Shown here: in pieces, positions 34,066 to 41,163 of the stretch
How positions within the stretch are numbered: position 1 is the stretch's first letter
Layout of the letters: each line of letters starts with the position of its first letter
Source of the DNA: an uncultured Collinsella sp.
Lineage (GTDB): Bacteria; Actinomycetota; Coriobacteriia; Coriobacteriales; Coriobacteriaceae
NCBI GenBank assembly: GCA_934658705.1
Contig: CAKUHP010000003.1
Span: forward strand, 1-64,000
Length of the DNA stretch: 64,000 nucleotides
Direction: 5' to 3'
Position numbers and translations under genes: made by a program
Notes under the pieces: generated by a model
Seen by the model: the letters and a program-made list of their open reading frames with translations, nothing else
Database searches by the model: none
What the model was told of the DNA's origin: nothing

Positions 34066-35139
34066 ATGGACATCTTGGATTTTGTCGACTCCCGAGACAT
34101 ACGGGAGTATCTACACGGTATCGATTTCCGGCCCAGCACTGTCGAGGCCGCCTATCTGGTTTGGTTTTCGAAGACCACCACGCTCGAGCAGAAGTGCGAA
34201 GCCTGGCAGGAGATCGCACGCACCATGCCCAATTGTTCGCTGGAAGCCACCCACGCCGGTCTCGGACGGCCGGCCATCCCCGATTTCCACGCCTTTTTGC
34301 GTTGGACGGTCAATTACAACAAACGGTGCGTAGATACGTTTATGACCGGGACGGGATTCGTCTATCAGTATGAAGAGGAAAACGTACCCGACGGGCAGCT
34401 TTGCGGGGCCTTTGGCGGGCCCTATAGCTGCTACGAGAAATGCGCCGAAGCGCTTAGCCGTGACGCCGAGCTGGCTGACCGTCCGGAGGCGCGTGTGCGT
34501 ATCACCCGACGCCCACTCGATACCGACGAAGAGCATCGCCAGGAAGACTGGCTCATGGTAAACGGCAAAGGCGAGGTTCTTTCTGTCTATTGCCCCTCAG
34601 CCGGCCCAGTCGAAAACGATTGGGAAATCGCATTCGAATTCATCTGGGTCGATATCCCCACGCCGTTCCACACCGGTGACATCGTCTGGACGCCGCAAGG
34701 CAGCGCCCGCGAGCCGTTCGCGTTGCTCGATCTGCCCACGTGGGACCGGGTGAAACTTGAGGCAGAACTCCGACAGGTGGATCGTTCTGACGAATGGCTT
34801 AACCATGCGCAGCAGCGGCTCGAGCATTATCGCCATGCGGGGGACATCAGCCACATGCGCGCGACCGGCTGCTCGATTAGCTACAGCAAGACGTTTCCCC
34901 TGTACATCGGCGAACCAGATCCGCTCTACCTAAATCTCGAGTACTACCGCAAGCCGCTCAAAGGTGAACAGCGGATTTTAATCGCAGCCCAGGCCTACCT
35001 GCGCGGTGACCTGTATGTTGATTCACTCGTGGCGTTTATCGACACCATAAGGATGGAGTCCAAAGCAAAGCGCAACCTAGAAGAGCTGCGCCTGGATCAG
35101 GCGCCGCTTAGGGAGAAGTATCCGCAGCTATTTGAATAG
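34066..35139 (+). CDS. Uncharacterised B-module-only protein
   Basis: This 357-aa protein corresponds to module B of the 707/710-aa neighbours. It starts M-D-I-L-D-F-V-D-S-R-D-I-R-E-Y-L (aligned with I-F-E-F-L-D-S-H-S-I-K-K-H-L) and keeps N-C-S-L, I-P-D-F-H-A-F-L-R, G-P-Y-S-C-Y-E-K-C, I-T-R-R-P-L-D-T-D-E-E-H and V-D-I-P-T-P-F-H-T-G-D-I-V. It ends E-K-Y-P-Q-L-F-E, as the larger proteins end Y-P-E-L-F-D. It has its own ribosome site (GAGGAG, six bases) 2 nt after copy 2, so it is a real gene rather than a frameshifted tail. Function unknown. Confidence 0.78.
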   Translation: MDILDFVDSRDIREYLHGIDFRPSTVEAAYLVWFSKTTTLEQKCEAWQEIARTMPNCSLEATHAGLGRPAIPDFHAFLRWTVNYNKRCVDTFMTGTGFVYQYEEENVPDGQLCGAFGGPYSCYEKCAEALSRDAELADRPEARVRITRRPLDTDEEHRQEDWLMVNGKGEVLSVYCPSAGPVENDWEIAFEFIWVDIPTPFHTGDIVWTPQGSAREPFALLDLPTWDRVKLEAELRQVDRSDEWLNHAQQRLEHYRHAGDISHMRATGCSISYSKTFPLYIGEPDPLYLNLEYYRKPLKGEQRILIAAQAYLRGDLYVDSLVAFIDTIRMESKAKRNLEELRLDQAPLREKYPQLFE

Positions 35140-35189
35140 CAGCCATGCTCGAATCCACAAGAGGCCATACCAACAACCTGGAGGCCATC

Positions 35190-36179
35190 ATGCGCGAAAA
35201 AATAATCAACCTGATCGAATCGCCAGAACTGCGAGAGCATTTGCTGCACAACCCGCAACTACTGAACGGCGATCATTACATGCAGATCATCGGTGGCGCA
35301 CCGATAGAAATCGGCCGCAAACGGAAGATACTCAGCAAGCTGGTTGCTGCCGAGCGCAACTCGCCCGACGAGGCCTTCTCCTGGTACGATCCACAGATCT
35401 GCATCGACTACATCGATGGCTGTTTGAATGCGCTCAAGGCCGTCGACGGAAACAAGAAGATACTGCTTATCAGCGAAATTAGCTTCGTTGACAGCGAAGT
35501 GGGACACGCCATCACGCATGGCCCCTTCCCCGTGGCATCGTGGCCGGCTGCCCAAGCGGCAATGAAGGCCTACGCAGAAAAGTGGAACGGAGTGACCGAC
35601 CTATCAGCCTCGTATTGGATGATCGAGCTGTTCAGCCTTACCAACGACCCGAGCTGTTCGTATCCCTACGATGGCTTTCTGCAACCGGACTACACCTACT
35701 ACGCCAATGGCGCTGGAGAAATCCAGTACATCTGCAGGGAGGAAGAGGGCGAATGCGGCGAGGTGCTCGACTGCATTGTGGGTGGGATCTTTGGACCGTG
35801 GTTCAAGGGGGCGTACGTTGACCTGCCCACACCATACAAAAAGGGCGACATTCTCGAGATCGACTGCAGGCCCTGGGCGCCGGGGCCTTGTTATTGCCTG
35901 GTAGCGAACTCGAAGTTGGACTGTCTGTACCTCGATGACGACGGGCGGATCAGCTGTGGCTCCATCCCCTATGGCAGCTGCTTTGCCGGATGGTCGCTTA
36001 CAAACCTGATGCTATCGCCCATATTTAAAGCGAGAAGGGCGAGGCTGCCCTTGCCGGATGAATGTGCGACCTTGCAAACAATCGAACTAGTCCGGATAGA
36101 TGACCTGCTAAAAAAGCGTGCCGACACCAAGGAGAAAGAGCCGATTTGGCTAGACATATATCGGCATCGCGTGCGTTGA
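35190..36179 (+). CDS. Uncharacterised A-module-only protein
   Basis: This 329-aa protein is related to module A of the neighbours, more distantly. It has L-I-E-S-P-E-L-R-E-H-L at the start, I-I-G-G-A-P-I-E-I-G-R-K-R-K-I-L, G-P-F-P-V-A-S-W-P-A-A-Q-A-A-M, S-Y-W-M-I-E-L-F and D-L-P-T-P-Y-K-K-G-D-I-L-E-I-D-C-R-P-W. Its P-T-P-Y form bridges the A motif (Y-T-P-W) and the B motif (P-T-P-F), supporting common ancestry of the modules. The start MREKIIN at 35190 has GGAGG five bases upstream. It is the last gene of the probable operon, 50 nt after the B-only gene. Function unknown. Confidence 0.75.
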   Translation: MREKIINLIESPELREHLLHNPQLLNGDHYMQIIGGAPIEIGRKRKILSKLVAAERNSPDEAFSWYDPQICIDYIDGCLNALKAVDGNKKILLISEISFVDSEVGHAITHGPFPVASWPAAQAAMKAYAEKWNGVTDLSASYWMIELFSLTNDPSCSYPYDGFLQPDYTYYANGAGEIQYICREEEGECGEVLDCIVGGIFGPWFKGAYVDLPTPYKKGDILEIDCRPWAPGPCYCLVANSKLDCLYLDDDGRISCGSIPYGSCFAGWSLTNLMLSPIFKARRARLPLPDECATLQTIELVRIDDLLKKRADTKEKEPIWLDIYRHRVR

Positions 36180-36231
36180 CGGACGCTGCAGACAGAGCTT
36201 CAAGGACAGAAGGCGTTCTGTGGGTATAAAA

Positions 36232-36260
36232 GGGGTCGCGCCCGAAAAGGGCGCGACCCC
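36232..36260 (-). terminator. Terminator of the 36294-37505 gene
   Basis: GGGGTCGCGCCC pairs perfectly with GGGCGCGACCCC over a 5-nt loop. The U-tract (TTTTAT) follows on the minus strand; it probably also blocks the converging operon. Confidence 0.75.
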
Positions 36261-36293
36261 AGGAAGATCGCCTGAAACTGTTCGAATCCATAG

Positions 36294-37505
36294 CTACAAG
36301 CTGCAGGAAAGATTCTCCCAATCCCCTAGAAGCTTTTCTGTCCTCTTCTTGCGCCATTGATTTTTAAAGAAATACCAGACAAAACGATCGAAATTGCAAT
36401 AATCCAACTTCTCATATTGACCATCATCCAAGCGATGATCAATTACATGGTCTTTGCTATTTGGGCAAAGTCTCCATGCATCTCTCCATCTATTGATGGC
36501 ATCGAGAACCGCATCGTACAGATTTCGATAGTTCTCATACCCATAGCCTACGCCTTTTTCAAAGGCCTCTTGAGCCGAGAGTTTCTTCCATGCGTCAATT
36601 TGCTCATACACTTTCTTGTATTGCTCTTTAAACGTAGCGCACTCCGTGTTGAACCCGCAAATATTGTCAAGGGTATCAGCCTCTATATATTCGCACGCAT
36701 AATAAGGAAGAAATTCATGGACAATCGCATCGTAAATACAGTACTTACCAGCCCCCTCACCTATTCGCCTGCACGCATGATGGCAGAATTTAGTGGCGAA
36801 AGAGAAATTGTTCTTGTCGATCCTTTTTACGACAATGCCCGAATAATTCTCCCCCTCTGCTCCTTGCATCAACGCGTTATTAACTGTTTCCTCGGCCGCG
36901 TGAGCTATTTTATAAACTAAGCCAGATTCACCTGACAAAAGGGCCTTTTTGACAGCCTCGCTCGAGTCGCCGTCAAATTGAATCATGTCAATGATTGCCC
37001 GAGCTGTAAGCAAAGATCCACCTGTCAGCTTCCTTTCGAGCTCCTTGCTCTCGGCCTTTTCGGTCGATGCTTTTCCATCCAGACGTTCTCCGTTCGATAT
37101 CTTCAGCAGCTCAACGATTTGTTTCTGTGTTGGTTTTCCTGTCGCGCTTTCCTTTTTACTTCCAGACAGCGTTGGCAAGCTTGTCGAGTTATCTCTATTA
37201 ACTCGATAGACTGCACGTCGGATGCTCGTTTCCTGAACCTCTCGAGAAGACGAATCGAACATCCCTTCAAATATGTGCTTCATTTCTGTTTCATACTCAG
37301 ACTCTATGACCTTGGCATATGCAGCATCGTTGTTGAATAACATATCTAATAAGGCAATATTTTTATCTGTAAAGACTGGAAATCCGTGCGTATCGACGTC
37401 GAACATCTGGCTCTGAATAATTGGAGAGACGCCCGCCGATGATTGAAATTTTCCCTTTACATCCATTAGTTTTTCTTTGTTTATTTCAACATTTTCCCAG
37501 CTCAT
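36294..37505 (-). CDS. AT-rich orphan protein of unknown function
   Basis: This 403-aa soluble protein has no family I can name with confidence. It has a Lys/Glu/Ser-rich N-terminal half. Its C-terminal half is aromatic, with F-A-T-K-F-C-H-H-A-C and Y-C-I-Y-D-A-I-V near residues 245-270. A similar C-H-x-n-(P)-I-Y-D-x-x-V pattern occurs in proteins linked to OGG-like HhH glycosylase folds, but this is only a faint resemblance. Base composition is clearly more AT-rich than neighbours, with A/T-ending codons, suggesting recent transfer. The start at 37505 has AAGGG nine bases upstream. It is convergent with the A-B family operon. Confidence 0.6.
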   Translation of the reverse strand: MSWENVEINKEKLMDVKGKFQSSAGVSPIIQSQMFDVDTHGFPVFTDKNIALLDMLFNNDAAYAKVIESEYETEMKHIFEGMFDSSSREVQETSIRRAVYRVNRDNSTSLPTLSGSKKESATGKPTQKQIVELLKISNGERLDGKASTEKAESKELERKLTGGSLLTARAIIDMIQFDGDSSEAVKKALLSGESGLVYKIAHAAEETVNNALMQGAEGENYSGIVVKRIDKNNFSFATKFCHHACRRIGEGAGKYCIYDAIVHEFLPYYACEYIEADTLDNICGFNTECATFKEQYKKVYEQIDAWKKLSAQEAFEKGVGYGYENYRNLYDAVLDAINRWRDAWRLCPNSKDHVIDHRLDDGQYEKLDYCNFDRFVWYFFKNQWRKKRTEKLLGDWENLSCSL

Positions 37506-37928
37506 TGCAGTATCCCTTTCAACACTTCGGTATCTCAAACGCCTTCTACGATACAAGGCTAATTAACCCGGCTTTACCGACAACCAACATTTAGGCCAGT
37601 GGCATGGTTTTGCAGCTAACAGGCTCCCTTATAATTAATTTATGTACTGAAACGCTTTTCACAGGCTTTGCTGCAGTCGGGCAAATTGGGCGCAGAAGGC
37701 TCTTCTCCCATCGGATATGACGGTGTCAAAGCCGCAGGGTTCTTGCACGAACGCAATCGCCGTCTTGACGCTCTGCCCGAAGCCACTGTTCGCGATGACA
37801 CAGTTTCACAGAAACCGTCCCCTCTGCTTAGCTTGTCAGCGAAGACGATAATCGCCAGTTAAGGCACCTATTTTTTCGATTTTGCAGAAATTGGTGTCTT
37901 AAACCTTATTCCCACTCATTAAAAATAA
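37506..37928. other. 423-bp AT-rich gap, no gene supported
   Basis: A short frame at 37668-37862 (+) and its minus-strand mirror lack a ribosome site and a recognisable product. A spaced inverted repeat (TTAAGGCACC at 37859 / GGTGTCTTAA at 37893) lies near the right end. The AT-rich composition continues from the orphan gene, so the gap may be part of the same transferred segment. Confidence 0.45.
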
Positions 37929-37960
37929 CCGGCCCGCGGCGCAGGCACACCACGGGCCGG
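37929..37960 (-). terminator. Terminator of the RtcB/RecA-like operon
   Basis: CCGGCCCG pairs with CGGGCCGG; the minus strand continues TTATTTTTAATG. It lies 22 bp past the stop of the 37983 gene. Confidence 0.8.
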
Positions 37961-37982
37961 GCTATCGTTATCGGCTATGGCT

Positions 37983-38816
37983 TCAGCCGAAGACTCGCGT
38001 GCAGATGGGCTTCGCATCACCGGAGCCAATGCGGACCAGGACGTCCGCATTGCAGTGGGTCTCCGCGAATTCCGCGTCGTCCTCTCGGTCCTCCGCCGCA
38101 AAACAGCCTGCCAGGATGGCGGATGTTGGACTGAGCATGTTGCGCAAGTCGCGCAGGATTGTATTTACCGGGCGGTTGTCATCGAGCATTTCGAGGCCGT
38201 CGATCACGACCACAATGCCCTTCAGCGCCGCCTTAATCCACGTGCGATCACCGAGTAGCCAGCTCGTTAAAAGATCCATGGTCATGTTATCCTCGACAAA
38301 GATGCCTAGGTTATGCTGTTTGAGTCGCATCGTCGCACGAATCGCCTCGACCTGTTGCTTCTCGGGGTCCTCCGGCATCTTGCCATCCATCTCAGCACGG
38401 ATAAGCCGGGCGATTGCGTCCTCTTCACGTTCCCAAACCGGCACATAAAGCACGGCGCATTGCTCACTCAAGCACAAGGCCGCGTGCGCTAACACATTCG
38501 AGACGGTTTCATGCGCGCCGCCAATCACGCTGAGCTTGCCCAGCTCAACGCCGCCACCTAGCGCACCATCAACCGGCATATCAGTTTTCAATACACGCGG
38601 CGCCTCGAGCACCGACGTCTCCACACCACGGTCGAGTCCAGCAGCCAGTCGATCGCGGAACCTGCTGAGGTCAAAACCCTCATCGTCACGTTTTCTACAA
38701 TTCCCAACACGCTGATTCGCGGGCGTCGTCGGCATCACGTCTGGCATGCCCAGAATCTCGCCCATGCTCACAGTGCGTCCAATTCGGTCGCCCCCAGTGT
38801 TCATCTTTCGCTTCAT
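37983..38816 (-). CDS. DnaB/KaiC-like RecA-fold protein lacking Walker A
   Basis: This 277-aa protein has V-D-G-A-L-G-G-G-V-E-L-G-K-L-S-V-I-G-G-A-H-E-T-V-S (about 82-106), which aligns with the G-G-(L)-x-x-G-E-L-x-x-I-x-x-x-P-x-x-G-K-T region of DnaB-type helicases. The P-loop Gly-Lys-Thr is missing (A-H-E-T-V-S). V-L-Y-V-P-V-W-E-R-E-E-D matches the DnaB F-S-L-E-M-S position. A Walker B-like V-V-V-I-D206-G-L-E-M-L remains. It is probably a non-ATP-hydrolysing RecA-fold protein. The start MKRKMNT at 38816 has AGGAGGG upstream. It follows rtcB by 10 nt in one operon, so a role with RNA ligation is inferred. Confidence 0.65.
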   Translation of the reverse strand: MKRKMNTGGDRIGRTVSMGEILGMPDVMPTTPANQRVGNCRKRDDEGFDLSRFRDRLAAGLDRGVETSVLEAPRVLKTDMPVDGALGGGVELGKLSVIGGAHETVSNVLAHAALCLSEQCAVLYVPVWEREEDAIARLIRAEMDGKMPEDPEKQQVEAIRATMRLKQHNLGIFVEDNMTMDLLTSWLLGDRTWIKAALKGIVVVIDGLEMLDDNRPVNTILRDLRNMLSPTSAILAGCFAAEDREDDAEFAETHCNADVLVRIGSGDAKPICTRVFG

Positions 38817-38826
38817 CGCAACCCTC

Positions 38827-39924
38827 CTAACGTCTACCACGCTTGCCAGTGGCCTTAAAATTCCAAATCGGCTTAAGCCGGTGAATGACATCGACCGTCG
38901 GGTCCATGAGCCTCAGCACATCATCTGCAGGTTTATACGCTTCGGGCGATTCGTCGAGCGTCGTCTCACATGCGCTCGGACAGTAGACGCCGGCCTCGCG
39001 CATCTCGTCAACGAACACCTTGGTATCGAGCGTCTGGAACGCCTCGGTACGGCTCATCGCGCGACCCGTCCCGTGCGGCGCCGAGCAGTTCCAGTCCTCG
39101 TTTCCCTTACCGCGTGCAATAACGGCACCGTCGCGCATATTAAACGGAATCAGCACCATCTCTCCCGCATGAGCGCTAATGGCGCCCTTGCGAATCATGC
39201 CACCTTCCGAGATGTAGTTGTGCATGGTGGTAAAGCCACCGCCGTCGAGTCGAATTCCCGTACGCTCAACAATCTGTGCGACAATCGCCTTGCGGTTCTG
39301 ATTCGAAAAGCGTTGGCAGTTATGCATATCGACGAGATACTCGGCAGAAAGATCTCCCACGAGATACTTAAGCTCGTCAGGGATATCTGCCGTGCACGTC
39401 TTCTGCGCCAGCGCCTGATGGTGCTCCGCCGTCTGCTTGCCCATGTTGCGCGAGCCGGTGTGCACGACCAGGTATTGGCGCCCATCCTCGTCCTCGTCGA
39501 GTTCAATGAAGTGGTTGCCGCCGCCCAGCGTGCCCATGGAGCGCTCGACTTTGCGTTTATCCTGCAACCAATCGCGCGATTCCATGTCAAAGTCCGCGAG
39601 TACGCAGGCGGGATCGCGATGAAGGCTAAAGCCTGTGGGCACCGCGCGCTTCACATCGCGATTGAACTGAATGAGGTCGTCGCGTGCAATGGTCTCCGCA
39701 AGCGGTACACAATACATCCCACACCCGATGTCGACGCCCACCAGGTTGGGAATCACCTTGTCGCCCAAGTTTGCCGTAAAGCCAATCACGCAGCCCTTGC
39801 CCTTATGGGCATCGGGCATGATGCGGATCTTGGCGCCTTCAAACGCCGGGCAGCTGGAAATCTCCTCAATCTGCTCCTTGGTTGAATCCTCAAGATTCTC
39901 GGCAAAGACTTTAATGTCTGCCAT
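38827..39924 (-). CDS. rtcB: RtcB family 3'-phosphate RNA ligase
   Basis: This 365-aa protein is of the RtcB family, which joins RNA 2',3'-cyclic phosphate or 3'-phosphate ends to 5'-OH ends with GTP and Mn2+. Key blocks are G-V-D-I-G-C-G-M (metal Cys), G-G-G-N-H-F-I-E-L, H-T-G-S-R-N-M-G, S-A-H-A-G-E-M and the guanylylation-region H-G-T-G-R-A-M-S-R (usually H-G-A-G-R). It is slightly shorter than E. coli RtcB (408 aa). The start has AGGAG seven bases upstream. It is the first gene of a pair with the RecA-fold protein, divergent from the WYL/helicase operon. No RtcA or archease gene is seen. Confidence 0.9.
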   Translation of the reverse strand: MADIKVFAENLEDSTKEQIEEISSCPAFEGAKIRIMPDAHKGKGCVIGFTANLGDKVIPNLVGVDIGCGMYCVPLAETIARDDLIQFNRDVKRAVPTGFSLHRDPACVLADFDMESRDWLQDKRKVERSMGTLGGGNHFIELDEDEDGRQYLVVHTGSRNMGKQTAEHHQALAQKTCTADIPDELKYLVGDLSAEYLVDMHNCQRFSNQNRKAIVAQIVERTGIRLDGGGFTTMHNYISEGGMIRKGAISAHAGEMVLIPFNMRDGAVIARGKGNEDWNCSAPHGTGRAMSRTEAFQTLDTKVFVDEMREAGVYCPSACETTLDESPEAYKPADDVLRLMDPTVDVIHRLKPIWNFKATGKRGRR

Positions 39925-40145
39925 CGCATTTCTCCTGTCTGATCCTTATAAAACGAAACCGGCCCCAAGCCAACAGCGTGCATGTCACACCGGTCAGCCA
40001 AGCCATCAGATTCCGCTTACCTACCTTTCGCCCTTTTCGAGCTCTCGTTGCTGCGAATACTACGGACACACGGGCTACAATGAGTCCCAATAACGGGTCT
40101 TGTTTTGTATCTCCGGCTGATACGCTGCCGGCGAAAGGAGACATC

Positions 40146-41156
40146 GTGGCGAACAGACCAAATCAAAAGCTCAGGCTTCTGTTCCTGCTTAAAACCTTGA
40201 TGGAAAAGACCGACAGCACGCACGGGCTCACGACGCAGCAGATCATCGAGGAGCTCGCCTATTACGACCTCGAGGCCGAGCGAAAGGCCATCTATCGCGA
40301 CCTGCAAACGCTTCGCGACTTTGGACTCAACGTCGACCAGCGCAGCGGCAAGGAATGGGCCTTGACTTCGCGCCCACTCGACCTGCAAGAGCTCATCATG
40401 CTTGTCGACGCCGTGCAGAGCTCGCCGTTTTTGACCGATGAGCTGACCGACCACCTCATCGGCAAGCTGCAAAGCCTCGCTAGCTTGGGCGAGCGCGAGC
40501 TTATGCACAAGCGCGTCGACGTGCCTTCACGTGTGAAGATGCAAAACTCCGATGCCCTGCTCAACATCGACCTGATTCAGCAGGCCATGCGCGAAAAGCG
40601 CAAAATCCGCTTCCGCTACTTCCATTACGACGCCGCCAAGCAAAAGGCCCTCAACCATGGTGGCCAGGCCTACGAGCTTACGCCCGTGCGCCTCATCTAC
40701 TCCGATGAGCTCTATTACATGATTGGGTTTAGAGATAAATGGGCCAACGCCGGCTCGGGCCATCAACCGTTCACGCCTTATCGCGTCGATCGTATGCTCG
40801 ACGTTGCGGTGTCCGAAGAGCCCGCGACCAAGGATCCTCGCATTGCGGGCTATGTGCTCGAGGACCATGTCTCGCCGTCATTTGGCGTTTACGCGGCCGA
40901 CAAGACCACCGTCGTGCTGGAACTCGATGACCGTGCGATGAACCCGCTCATCGACAAGTTCGGGCTCGACGCCGTTGTGTTTGAGAACCAGGATGGGCGC
41001 CTGTTGGCTACCGTCAAAGCCCCGCTATCTCCGCAGTTCTTTGGCTGGCTGCTGCAACTCAGCACGTTCATTAAGATCGTTCAACCTCAAAGTGCCATCG
41101 ATACGTATCTCAAATGCCTCGATGACACGCGGGCGCTTTACCAGGAAGACAGGTGA
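40146..41156 (+). CDS. WYL-domain transcriptional regulator
   Basis: This 336-aa regulator has an N-terminal winged HTH (about 8-75; L-T-T-Q-Q-I-I-E-E-L and A-I-Y-R-D-L-Q-T-L-R-D-F-G) and a WYL domain (about 140-240; I-R-F-R-Y-F-H-Y, L-T-P-V-R-L-I-Y-S-D-E-L-Y-Y-M-I-G-F), then the WCX C-terminal region. WYL regulators sense nucleic-acid or nucleotide ligands and often control DNA-damage or defence genes. It starts at GTG 40146 with AAAGGAG five bases upstream. The helicase-nuclease gene starts 7 nt after its stop, so they are one operon. A TACAAT box at 40076-40081 is a plausible -10. Confidence 0.9.
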   Translation: MANRPNQKLRLLFLLKTLMEKTDSTHGLTTQQIIEELAYYDLEAERKAIYRDLQTLRDFGLNVDQRSGKEWALTSRPLDLQELIMLVDAVQSSPFLTDELTDHLIGKLQSLASLGERELMHKRVDVPSRVKMQNSDALLNIDLIQQAMREKRKIRFRYFHYDAAKQKALNHGGQAYELTPVRLIYSDELYYMIGFRDKWANAGSGHQPFTPYRVDRMLDVAVSEEPATKDPRIAGYVLEDHVSPSFGVYAADKTTVVLELDDRAMNPLIDKFGLDAVVFENQDGRLLATVKAPLSPQFFGWLLQLSTFIKIVQPQSAIDTYLKCLDDTRALYQEDR

Positions 41157-41163
41157 TATTGCC

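Noticed and set aside
36279-36291. Possible tRNA T-arm (GTTCGAATCC)
   Set aside because: The flanking bases do not form a T-stem and no acceptor or anticodon stem is found; it lies at the 3' edge of a protein gene.
37668-37862. 64-codon plus-strand gene and its minus-strand mirror
   Set aside because: No ribosome site, no recognisable product, and neither strand is favoured.
37983-38816. Calling the RecA-fold gene a pseudogene
   Set aside because: Although Walker A is lost, the frame is intact, starts with a strong ribosome site, and is followed by a good terminator.
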